From contig JASHPC010000258.1 of assembly GCA_030038335.1 (NCBI GenBank), forward strand, positions 1 through 10,684: a DNA stretch of 10,684 bases. Reading direction: 5' to 3'. The position numbers and the translations under genes were made by a program. The notes under the pieces were generated by a model. That model did not search any database. It was given only the letters and a program-made list of their open reading frames with translations, and was not told the DNA's origin. Below are positions 1-6,824 of this stretch, piece by piece. Source of the stretch: Vulcanimicrobiota bacterium. GTDB taxonomy: Bacteria > Vulcanimicrobiota > Vulcanimicrobiia > Vulcanimicrobiales > Vulcanimicrobiaceae. Position 1 is the first letter of the stretch; the number at the start of each line of letters is the position of its first letter.

Positions 1-701
1 CTGCCGTTCGCATGACGATCGTCAGCATCGTCATCTTCGGGTTTGCCTATCCGTTTGCGATGACGGGTCTTGCGTCGCTGCTCTTCCCGTGGCAGGCAAA
101 CGGGTCGATGATAACAATCGACGGGAAGGTCGTCGGTTCGGCGATCGTCGGGCAGCTGTGGACGCAGCCGCGATACTTTCACGGGCGACCTTCGGCCGCG
201 GGGAAGGGATACGATCCCACGCAAACGGGCGGCACGAATCTCGCGCCGACGTCAAAGAAGCTCATCGAGGCGACGCGCGCAACGATCCGCCAACTCGAGC
301 GTGAAAACCCAGGGCAGGGCGTGCCGCCGATGGACCTCGTGACGTCGAGCGGGAGCGGAATCGATCCGGATATCAGCCCCGAGAGCGCGTCCTATCAAGC
401 ATCACGCGTCGCACATACTCGCCGCATGTCGCTCGCGCGCGTCGACGCGCTCATCGCGGCGCACGTGGTGGGGCGCACGTTCGGTTTCCTTGGCGAACCG
501 CGCGTCAACGTGCTCGAGCTCAATCTCGCACTCGATGCGGAGCAGGCTCGGGCGGCACGAGCACGAGCAGCTCACGGGCTCCTGCGTCGAGAAGGCGTCG
601 CGCGAAAGCGGGTGGCTGCGGCCAGCGAGGCCGGCGGTGCGTTGCGGCGACGGCGAGCGTCGTCTCCGGTTTCGCGCGAGCAATCGCGAGAAGACGGGTA
701 G
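1..701 (+). CDS. kdpC: KdpC, potassium-transporting ATPase subunit C (5' end outside window)
   Basis: KdpC is the small subunit of the Kdp high-affinity K+ P-type ATPase, anchored by one N-terminal membrane helix. The frame is open from base 3. The visible start has the hydrophobic helix ending in AYPFAMTG, then the family signatures PWQANGS, RYFHGRPS, GYDPTQTGGTNL and the terminal block GEPRVNVLELNLALD. An ATG at 12 exists, but it would leave only about 13 residues before AYP where the family has about 23, so the true start is probably upstream of the window. Odd: KdpC homology ends near base 536, yet the frame continues for about 53 Ala/Arg-rich codons to the TAG at 699-701. That tail is antisense to the 3' end of the kdpD-like gene, and it looks like read-through after loss of the original stop. 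kdpA and kdpB would be expected upstream. The identity is secure; the tail's reality is not. Confidence 0.93.
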   Translation, partial: AVRMTIVSIVIFGFAYPFAMTGLASLLFPWQANGSMITIDGKVVGSAIVGQLWTQPRYFHGRPSAAGKGYDPTQTGGTNLAPTSKKLIEATRATIRQLERENPGQGVPPMDLVTSSGSGIDPDISPESASYQASRVAHTRRMSLARVDALIAAHVVGRTFGFLGEPRVNVLELNLALDAEQARAARARAAHGLLRREGVARKRVAAASEAGGALRRRRASSPVSREQSREDG

Positions 702-2655
702 GAACGTCGTCCGCGCGCTCGTCGATCCAGTCTGCATTCGTTATGCGCGCCTCCGCGCGCAACGCATCGACGATCGCCGGATCGGCGCGTTCGTTTGTAG
801 AAACGACGTGAGCCACCGCGAGCTCGATAGCCAGACGCGCCGCAATCCGGCTGCCGCGCCGTATCATCGGCACGTCGATTGCGCGACTTCCGACCCCGAC
901 GAGAAGACGGTCAAATGGCGAGCTGACGCGCTCGCGATAGCGCGACCGCAGCGCCTCTCGCAAGGCGAGCTCGCGCAGCACGAAGAGGTTTTCACGCCGG
1001 AAGAAGCTGCTCAGCGCGGCGTCAACGCGATCGGCTGGATAGATCTTTCCTTCGCGCAAGCGCTGGCGCAGCACGTCGGGCGTGACGTCCACGAGAACGA
1101 TCTCGTCTGCGAGAGCGAGTATACCGTCCGGCAGCGTTTCCCGCACGACCGTTCCCGTAAGCCGTTGCACCGTGTCTCCGAGACCTTCGAGATGTTGAAT
1201 GTTGAGCGTCGTAACGACATCGATGCCCTCGCGCAGCACGGCGAGCACGTCTTGAAAGCGTTTGGTCGCAATTACGCCTGGAGCATTCGTATGCGCTAGC
1301 TCGTCGATAAGCGCGACCTGTGGGCGACGCGCGAGCAGCGCATCGCGATCGAGCTCCTTGTACGAAACTCCATCAGCGATGACGACCCTTGGCGCCAGCA
1401 AAGTGAGCCCATCGAGAAGCGCCGCGGTCTCGGCCCGTCCGTGCGTCTCGACGAAAGCGGCGACGACGTCCACGCCGTCGGCCACGAGCTGGTGCGCACG
1501 ATCGAGCATCGCAAACGTCTTTCCAGATCCCGCAGCCGGGCCTAGATAAACGGTAAGGTGCCCGTATCCAACGCGGAGGCGATCGCCGACGGTCCCGGAG
1601 TACGGAGAGCCGGCTGCGTTTTCGCCAATGTACGTTTGACCGGCACCCGCGATGAAGAGATCGTGCTCGAGCGGTTCGTTCGCGAGCCGCAGCGCTCGCT
1701 TGCCTCTTGGAAGCGCAACTAGTGCAGCGCCGAGCGCGTCTGCTGCCGTGGTCCCGGGCTCCATCGATTCGCGAAGCAGCTCCCCTCCTACGTCTCGCGC
1801 GGGACGTTCGAGCGTGGAGAAGTCAACGCCGGGAGCAGGAACGACTTCGAAGGCGAGATCGAGCGCGCGCGCGATTGCCGAAGAGCGACGCAAGAACGGA
1901 AGCGGGTCAGTTCCGGGATAAACGAACGCAGCCGCGTTTGAGGTTCTTCCTGCTTTCACTGCCGGCAACGTCAGTCTGTCGACGGTTTGAAGTAAGAGCT
2001 CGCGCAGCAGCAAGAGCGTCCGCTCCTTGAAGACACCCGAGAGCGCGCGATCGACATCCTGATCGTTGACGATTTTCCCCGAGCGCACGCGACTTTGGAG
2101 CAGACGCGGCGAGACGTCGAGTGCGATGACTTCGTCGGCGGACTGCAGGAACGAGAATGGAATGACTTCGCGCACCGGATACCCGAGAAGGCGCTCTGCA
2201 ACCGGCGCGACCGTTTCGACGTGCTGGATGTTGAAGGCGCCGATAACGCCGATACCGGCATCGCGAAGCGCGAGCGCGTCCTGCCAACGCTTTGCGTGAG
2301 AGGGCTGTCCGAGATTTTCGTGCGCGAGCTCGTCGAGCACGACGACTTCCGGTCTCTCGCGAAGGGTGGCGTCGTAGTCAAACTCGTAGAAGGTTGCGTC
2401 ACCAGCGCGAATCTCGCGCGCTGGTATGCGCGGAAGGTTTTTGGCGATGCGTTCGAGATCAGGGCGGCCTTTCGTCTCGATCCACCCGATCGCGACGCGT
2501 TGCCCCGCATCGTGCATTCGGCGCGCGTCTTCGAGCAATCGCCGCGTCTTGCCGGTTCCGGGCGCGCCGGCAACGTAGACGGTGAGGCGCGCGCGCCCAC
2601 CGAGCTCGCGCAAAAGCTCCTCGGGGGAGCGCCGCAGGTTCATCGACGGCATCAT
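520..2655 (-). CDS. Tandem KdpD sensor-module protein (KdpD-USP-KdpD-USP) without kinase domain
   Basis: About 711 aa, soluble. Two copies of the KdpD N-terminal ATP-binding sensor module lie in tandem. Module 1 (residues about 20-230) has Walker A GAPGTGKT (30-37), GWIETKGR, LDELAHEN and FNIQHVE. Module 2 (about 365-575) has Walker A GPAAGSGKT (371-379), FVETHGR, DELAHTN, KRFQDV and LNIQHLE, and is closer to canonical KdpD. Each is followed by a USP-like segment (about 240-345 and 581-700). There is no membrane segment, GAF, HisKA or HATPase domain, so it cannot phosphorylate a regulator alone. In classical KdpD this region senses K+ and cytoplasmic state and modulates the kinase; I infer it works in trans on the divergent kinase. 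Start: ATGs at 2655, 2652 and 2643 are in frame; an in-frame TTG at 2736 would run into the kinase gene. None has a good ribosome site. It converges on kdpC with a 182-nt overlap. The domain calls are strong; the function in trans is inference. Confidence 0.88.
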   Translation of the reverse strand: MMPSMNLRRSPEELLRELGGRARLTVYVAGAPGTGKTRRLLEDARRMHDAGQRVAIGWIETKGRPDLERIAKNLPRIPAREIRAGDATFYEFDYDATLRERPEVVVLDELAHENLGQPSHAKRWQDALALRDAGIGVIGAFNIQHVETVAPVAERLLGYPVREVIPFSFLQSADEVIALDVSPRLLQSRVRSGKIVNDQDVDRALSGVFKERTLLLLRELLLQTVDRLTLPAVKAGRTSNAAAFVYPGTDPLPFLRRSSAIARALDLAFEVVPAPGVDFSTLERPARDVGGELLRESMEPGTTAADALGAALVALPRGKRALRLANEPLEHDLFIAGAGQTYIGENAAGSPYSGTVGDRLRVGYGHLTVYLGPAAGSGKTFAMLDRAHQLVADGVDVVAAFVETHGRAETAALLDGLTLLAPRVVIADGVSYKELDRDALLARRPQVALIDELAHTNAPGVIATKRFQDVLAVLREGIDVVTTLNIQHLEGLGDTVQRLTGTVVRETLPDGILALADEIVLVDVTPDVLRQRLREGKIYPADRVDAALSSFFRRENLFVLRELALREALRSRYRERVSSPFDRLLVGVGSRAIDVPMIRRGSRIAARLAIELAVAHVVSTNERADPAIVDALRAEARITNADWIDERADDVPTRLLAIARAKPETTLAVAATHRRPRWPQPPAFARRLLDAGARELLVLVPPEPAPHRVRD

Positions 2656-2673
2656 TCGAAGGGCGCAGGCGCC

Positions 2674-4218
2674 GTGGCCTTCCTGTGCTATGGATTGCTC
2701 GTCTCTGCGTGGATCGTCGACCTCTTCACGCCGCAACTGTTCGTTGCCGCCATCTTACTGAACGGGCCGATTGCGTTGAGCAGTCTCGCGCTCGACCGTC
2801 GTCTGACGTCCGGGCTCATCGTCGCGGCGCAGGTCGCAAACGTTGTCGCAGGATATGTCAATGGCGTGCAGAGCGGGCACTGGGATGGAATCGCCGTCGG
2901 AGACCGCGTCCTCGCCGCGCTCAGTTTCGTCCTCGTCGGTTCACTCTCCATAAAAACGCAAGAGCACGCGCGCGAAGCGGGAGAGTCATCGCTGCGCGCG
3001 CGACAAATGGAGCGCGAGCGTTCGCTGCGGGAGTCGATCGATCGCGTGCGCGCGACGCTCAACGTCGAGCTCGTCCTCCGAAGGATCGTACGGGAGTCTG
3101 CGACGCTCCTCTCGGCATCGCATGCGATCCTCGTTCTACGCTCTGGTTTAGAAACGCCGCGCGTTCTCTCGTATCGCGCAGGCGAAGCGGACGTCGCGTA
3201 CGAGCGAAAGCAGCTTTCGACCGAGATTGCAACGCTCGTCGAACGCGCGCGGGGGGCAGAAATCGTTCGCGTCGATGCCAGCGATCCGCTCGGACGCATG
3301 ACGCTCGCTGCGCTCGAGGCGCGTGAGATCGTTGCCGTCGCGCTGCTTGCCGAGGAGCCTAAGCGCCCCGTGCTCGTTCTCTCTGCCGCGGAGCGGCGCT
3401 TTGAGCGCGACGCCGGCGAACTGCTCCAACGATTTGTGGAACAGGCATCCGTTGCATTGGATCAGGCGCAGCTCTTTGCGCGGTTAGGGCTGCAAGCCGA
3501 GGAGATTGCTGCCCAACGCGATGAGATCGCGCGGCGTGGCAACGTCATTCGCGATATCGTGTATGCGCTCGCACACGATCTGCGCACGCCGCTTTCGGCG
3601 GCGGATATAACGATGAAACAGGCGCTAGCCGGCGCGTACGGCACGTTGCCCGAAGCCTATCGAGAGGTGCTGACGACGACGCTTGCGTCCAATGAAGACG
3701 AGCGTCGTCTGCTGGAGACGCTTCTGCTCGTTGCGCGGTACGAGTCCGGGGACGCATCAGACGTGCGCGAGGCGATCGACTGCGCGGCGCTCGTACGACG
3801 CGTCGCAGCGGAGCTCGAACCGGTCGCGCAGGCGAAAGGCGTAACTGTCGTTGCGGAGACGCAGCACGAAGCGGTGCACGTCGTTGGCGACGAGAGTGAG
3901 CTTCGGCGCGCGCTTGCAAACCTAACAGCCAATGCGATCGCCGCGACGCCAGCGGGTGGGCACGTCGTCGTGGCAAGCGGCGCGATTGACGGTCATGCGA
4001 CCTTCGGTGTACTCGATGACGGCTACGGTGTTCCCGAGCATCAGCGCGCGGCGCTCTTCGAGCGATTCAGCGCGCGTGGTCCCGGCGGCGGGACGGGTCT
4101 CGGTCTCTACATCGTGCGTCGCATCGTCGAGAAGCACGGCGGTCAGGTGGCTTACGCACCGCGCGAACCGCGAGGCAGCGCGTTCACGCTGACGCTCGAG
4201 CGCAAAGAAGAGGCGTGA
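2674..4218 (+). CDS. Membrane sensor histidine kinase, 4 TM-GAF-HisKA-HATPase (resembles the C-terminal half of KdpD)
   Basis: About 514 aa from a GTG start. Four hydrophobic segments (about 2-18, 21-40, 44-64, 75-93) lead into a charged helical linker (95-125). A GAF-like domain follows (about 128-265), then a short coiled coil. HisKA has H301 in ALAHDLRTPLS. The HATPase domain shows the N-box (N416, N420), the G1 box DDGYG (448-452), the F-box LFERF and the G2 box GGGTGLGL (471-478). All catalytic elements are present, so it should be active. The order TM4-GAF-kinase is that of the C-terminal half of KdpD, and the missing N-terminal half is encoded divergently next door. The frame is open further left, but that stretch is antisense to the KdpD-like gene and codes for no recognisable domain, so the first start just before TM1 was chosen. 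The ribosome site is weak. It overlaps the response regulator gene by GTGA. Kinase: near certain; a role in Kdp control: inferred from position. Confidence 0.9.
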   Translation: MAFLCYGLLVSAWIVDLFTPQLFVAAILLNGPIALSSLALDRRLTSGLIVAAQVANVVAGYVNGVQSGHWDGIAVGDRVLAALSFVLVGSLSIKTQEHAREAGESSLRARQMERERSLRESIDRVRATLNVELVLRRIVRESATLLSASHAILVLRSGLETPRVLSYRAGEADVAYERKQLSTEIATLVERARGAEIVRVDASDPLGRMTLAALEAREIVAVALLAEEPKRPVLVLSAAERRFERDAGELLQRFVEQASVALDQAQLFARLGLQAEEIAAQRDEIARRGNVIRDIVYALAHDLRTPLSAADITMKQALAGAYGTLPEAYREVLTTTLASNEDERRLLETLLLVARYESGDASDVREAIDCAALVRRVAAELEPVAQAKGVTVVAETQHEAVHVVGDESELRRALANLTANAIAATPAGGHVVVASGAIDGHATFGVLDDGYGVPEHQRAALFERFSARGPGGGTGLGLYIVRRIVEKHGGQVAYAPREPRGSAFTLTLERKEEA

Positions 4219-4838
4219 AACCGCGCGTCGTCGTCGTGGAGGATCATGCGTTGACGCGCGCAGGACTGCGTACGGCGCTCGCCGTGTACGCCGACGTCGT
4301 CGGCGAAGCGGCCGACGGCGTCACAGGCTTGGAGGTTATCTCTGCGTTGCTTCCCGACGTTGCCGTCATCGACATCGGATTGCCGGGCATGGATGGAGTT
4401 GCGTTGACGGAGCGCGTGCGCAAAGACGTTCCGGCGACGCGCGTCGTCATCCTCACCATGATCGATCTCGAAGACGAAGTTCTTGCAGCGCTGGCTGCGG
4501 GCGCAGATGCGTACTGTCTGAAGAGCTCCGATCCGCAGCGTATCGTCGACGCCGTCGGGATTGCCTGCGAGGGCGGCGCATACTTCGATCCGAAGATCGC
4601 GCACGTCGTGCTCGAGCGCTTCGGGTTCGCCGCGAAGTCTCGGCCATCGCCGCTCACCGGACGAGAGACGGAGGTATTGCGCCTCATCGCCGACGGCGTT
4701 GGAAACGGCGACATCGCGCAGCGGTTGCACATCGGCCTCGGCACGGTGAAAGGACACGTGCGCGACATCTTGCAGAAGCTTGCTGCATCGGACCGCACGC
4801 ACGCGGCGGTCGTCGCACTGCGGAAAGGTTACATCTAA
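4215..4838 (+). CDS. NarL/FixJ-family response regulator
   Basis: 207 aa. The receiver domain (about 3-120) has the acidic pair E9/D10, phosphoacceptor D53 in VIDIGLPGMDG, T81 and K103. After a short linker comes a LuxR-type HTH (about 144-207) with PLTGRETEVLRLIADG and the recognition region around GTVKGHVRDILQKL. It is a DNA-binding transcription factor, presumably phosphorylated by the kinase encoded just upstream. The GTG start shares bases with the kinase stop (GTGA), which implies translational coupling and matched amounts. In classical Kdp systems the regulator KdpE is OmpR-type; here the output domain is NarL-type, so the DNA target cannot be assumed to be the KdpE box. The gene ends 2 nt before the stop of the convergent trkA-like gene, leaving no room for a dedicated terminator. 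Confidence 0.93.
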   Translation: MKPRVVVVEDHALTRAGLRTALAVYADVVGEAADGVTGLEVISALLPDVAVIDIGLPGMDGVALTERVRKDVPATRVVILTMIDLEDEVLAALAAGADAYCLKSSDPQRIVDAVGIACEGGAYFDPKIAHVVLERFGFAAKSRPSPLTGRETEVLRLIADGVGNGDIAQRLHIGLGTVKGHVRDILQKLAASDRTHAAVVALRKGYI

Positions 4839-4840
4839 GG

Positions 4841-5527
4841 TCAGGCAGGCGCTGCGAAGAGCTCGAACATGCGCTCGGCAACGCCGCTTTTCACGATCGC
4901 GACGATCTCGTCTCCAGGTTGCAAGAGCGTTTCGCCCGTCGGAACTTCGAAATCGTGCTGGTCGCGATTGATCGCGACGACGACCGATCCATGTGGAAAC
5001 GGTACGTCGGCGAGCGACCTCCCAGCCAGCGGCGATTGAAGCGGCACGCTCATCTTGACCAAGCGAAGATTTCCGCTTCCGAAGACGTGAAGCGTCTCGA
5101 GTAGCGATCCCTTCGCGCCAGCACTCACGTACTCTTGAAGGATGTCGAGGATGATTTCGGTCGACGAGATGACCGTCACCGGATCTTGTGGATCGAGGGA
5201 TTCGAAGATTTGGCGGTTGCGCGGATTGTTCACGCGTGCGATACAGCGCGCCTTAGACGTCTTCTTCGTGAGGAGTGCGACGACGAGATTGTCTTCGTCG
5301 TCACCCGTGTCGGCAACGACGACGTTCGCGCGCGCGACGCCCGCGCTCTCGAGAACGACGGGATCGCACCCGTCACCAACGACAGCTACTTGCCTGTCGA
5401 TGAGGCGTTCGAGCATTCGCGCCTTGCGCTCGTTCTTTTCTACGACGACGACTTCGTGACCGGCGTTGATGAGTGCGCGCGTAAGATACGATCCAACTTT
5501 TCCACCCCCGACGATGAGAATGAACAC
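4841..5527 (-). CDS. TrkA-family K+ uptake regulator, RCK_N-RCK_C (second of the pair)
   Basis: 228 aa. The N-terminal RCK/Rossmann domain has the dinucleotide motif GGGKVG (7-12) after the first strand, and an acidic residue at the end of strand 2 (E30) as in NAD(H)-binding RCKs. A TrkA_C (RCK_C) domain covers about 145-225, with LAGRSLADVPFP and GDEIVAIV. Such cytoplasmic proteins form gating rings on TrkH/KtrB-type K+ transporters or on channels and bind nucleotides. The GTG at 5525-5527 was chosen over an in-frame ATG at 5546-5548. It shares one base with the upstream gene's stop (TAGTG) and has GGAGG about 10 nt before it, pointing to translational coupling. TrkA of E. coli has two RCK units in one chain; here two one-unit proteins are encoded in tandem, as in CeoB/CeoC-like pairs. 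No membrane partner is in the window. Confidence 0.9.
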   Translation of the reverse strand: MFILIVGGGKVGSYLTRALINAGHEVVVVEKNERKARMLERLIDRQVAVVGDGCDPVVLESAGVARANVVVADTGDDEDNLVVALLTKKTSKARCIARVNNPRNRQIFESLDPQDPVTVISSTEIILDILQEYVSAGAKGSLLETLHVFGSGNLRLVKMSVPLQSPLAGRSLADVPFPHGSVVVAINRDQHDFEVPTGETLLQPGDEIVAIVKSGVAERMFELFAAPA

Positions 5528-6201
5528 TAGGCGGGAACCTCCGCGCACGCACCCTCACCGAAGAACTTCGCAAAGTCGCTGATGGCGTCGGGCGACACGA
5601 TTGCGTGAATCTCGTCTCCGCTCTCGAGGACGTCGTCTTCCGACGCGATCGACACCTTTCCGGGAGCGCGCCGGATCGCTCCGATGCGAATGCGTCCCGG
5701 TTTTTGAATCTCGCGTACGCGATGCCCCGCGGCTTCGGTGCCGACCTTTGCCGAAACGGCGGTGAGCTTTCCGAAATCGAACGGCTGCAAGCCATTCCAC
5801 GGAACTTCCATGAGGCGGTCGCGCACGAGCTTCGCGCCGACGGTCGTTGGGCAGATCGTGTCGATGCCGAGCTCGCGATACATCTGACCGCGGGGCGGGT
5901 CGTAGATGCGCGCGACGATGCGCTTGATCTTGAACATGCGCTGCGCAATGAGCGCTGCCATAATGTTGCGATTATCACCGTCGGTAACGGCGACGAAACC
6001 GTCCGCGGTTGCGGCGCCGGCATTCTTGAGGACGTCGTAGTCGATGCCGGTTCCGATGACGACGTGTCCTTTGAACTTTTGACCGAGACGCTTGAAAGCG
6101 TTGGGGTTTTCATCGACGACAATGACGTCGTGACCGTCGGCGGCGAGGAGCTTCGCAAGTGCGGAGCCGACGCGTCCGCACCCGACGATGAGGATTCTCA
6201 T
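5527..6201 (-). CDS. TrkA-family K+ uptake regulator, RCK_N-RCK_C (first of the pair)
   Basis: 224 aa. It starts directly with MRILIVGCGRVGS, the Rossmann glycine motif GCGRVG at 7-12, with acidic D30 ending strand 2 (NAD(H) preference expected). The RCK_N domain spans about 1-120, followed by an RCK_C domain (about 145-215) containing GHRVREIQKPGRIRIG and SGDEIHAIV. The role is the same class as its downstream partner: a cytoplasmic ligand-binding regulator of a Trk/Ktr-type K+ transporter. The two probably assemble as a hetero-oligomer, given the one-base overlap of their genes. The ATG has a purine-rich AGGGTAGGG about 6 nt upstream on the minus strand. Their location beside kdp genes suggests a local K+ homeostasis cluster. 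The promoter must lie in the 96-nt gap shared with the divergent tRNA gene. Confidence 0.92.
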   Translation of the reverse strand: MRILIVGCGRVGSALAKLLAADGHDVIVVDENPNAFKRLGQKFKGHVVIGTGIDYDVLKNAGAATADGFVAVTDGDNRNIMAALIAQRMFKIKRIVARIYDPPRGQMYRELGIDTICPTTVGAKLVRDRLMEVPWNGLQPFDFGKLTAVSAKVGTEAAGHRVREIQKPGRIRIGAIRRAPGKVSIASEDDVLESGDEIHAIVSPDAISDFAKFFGEGACAEVPA

Positions 6202-6231
6202 GTGACGGCCCTACCCTTCGGACTCCGCTGC

Positions 6232-6251
6232 ACGGGCCCCCCTTGGCCCGT
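6232..6251. repeat. Short GC-rich inverted repeat in the trkA/tRNA divergent gap
   Basis: ACGGGCC (6232-6238) and GGCCCGT (6245-6251) form a perfect 7-bp inverted repeat with a 6-nt spacer. It sits between the first trkA-like gene and tRNA-Pro. It could be an operator for either divergent gene, or a hairpin in the trkA leader. There is no T-run, so it is a poor terminator. Whether it is functional is unknown. Confidence 0.4.
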
Positions 6252-6297
6252 CCCAAGAGGCTTGCGGAGCAATCGCTTCGAAGAGCGCAACTTCTGT

Positions 6298-6371
6298 CGG
6301 GGCGTGGCTCAGCTTGGTAGAGCGCATCGTTCGGGACGATGAGGTCGCTGGTTCAAATCCAGTCGCCCCGA
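6298..6371 (+). tRNA. tRNA-Pro (anticodon CGG)
   Basis: 74 nt, complete cloverleaf. The acceptor stem is CGGGGCG (6298-6304) with CGCCCCG (6364-6370), and the discriminator is A6371. The D arm is GCTC/GAGC. The anticodon stem is CATCG/CGATG (6325-6329 and 6337-6341) with loop TTCGGGA, placing anticodon CGG at 6332-6334. The T arm is GCTGG/CCAGT with canonical loop TTCAAAT. The anticodon loop matches that of E. coli proline tRNA proK. CCA is not encoded (AAG follows), so it must be added after transcription. A small Clp-N gene begins about 40 nt downstream on the same strand, so co-transcription is possible. Confidence 0.96.
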
Positions 6372-6409
6372 AAGTTTCTTCCGCTGCTACGCAAGGGCCG
6401 GTCCTCCCG

Positions 6410-6814
6410 TTGTTTTCGCACTTTAACTCCGCTTCGTGGCGCGTCGTTCGCGTGGCCGAGCAAGAGTCTCGGAATCACAACGATTACTTTATCGGTGCCG
6501 AGCATCTGCTCGCTGCGCTACTCGAGGAACGCGACCCCGCGGTCGTCGACGCGTTGCGCTCCGATGGAATCGACCTGCACGAAATCTACGGCGAAGTGCG
6601 GCGTTGCCTCGGGAAAGGCGGAGAGCGTCTTTGGGAAGGCATCCTCGTCACTCCTCGCGTGCGCAAGATCGTTACGCTCGCCGAACAAGCGTCTGGCGAA
6701 CGAGAAGTAACGCCGCTCGACCTCTACAAAGCGCTTCGGGCTGAAGGCGGAAGCGCGGCCGCACAGTTGCTCCGCAACCAGGCCGCACGAAACACGGCAT
6801 CAGCCGCCGAATAA
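6410..6814 (+). CDS. Stand-alone Clp N-terminal (ClpA/ClpC repeat) domain protein
   Basis: About 134 aa from a TTG start. It is recognisable as two Clp_N repeats: FNSASWRVVRVAEQES followed by the hallmark YFIGAEHLLAALLEE (about 5-40), then a second unit ILVTPRVRKIVTLAEQAS with TPLDLYKALR (about 78-112). In ClpA/ClpC these repeats bind substrates or adaptors. With no AAA+ domain this protein cannot unfold substrates itself; small proteins of this kind may act as adaptors or decoys, but their role is not settled. The start is uncertain. The frame stays open back into the tRNA, but no ATG or GTG lies between the tRNA end and the domain. TTG 6410 is the first acceptable codon, with AAGGG 12 nt upstream. 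The gene is followed after 10 nt by the DedA gene. Confidence 0.8.
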   Translation: MFSHFNSASWRVVRVAEQESRNHNDYFIGAEHLLAALLEERDPAVVDALRSDGIDLHEIYGEVRRCLGKGGERLWEGILVTPRVRKIVTLAEQASGEREVTPLDLYKALRAEGGSAAAQLLRNQAARNTASAAE

Positions 6815-6824
6815 CATACCGGTA

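Noticed and set aside
490..1299. 269-codon open frame on the + strand
   Set aside because: Lies antisense to the KdpD-like gene, has no recognisable domain, and the opposite strand carries clear Walker and USP motifs.
2095..2673. N-terminal extension of the histidine kinase frame
   Set aside because: It is antisense to the KdpD-like gene and has no domain character; the first membrane helix begins right after the GTG at 2674.
5605..6342. 245-codon + strand frame running into the tRNA
   Set aside because: Shadow of the first trkA-like gene; RCK motifs are on the minus strand.
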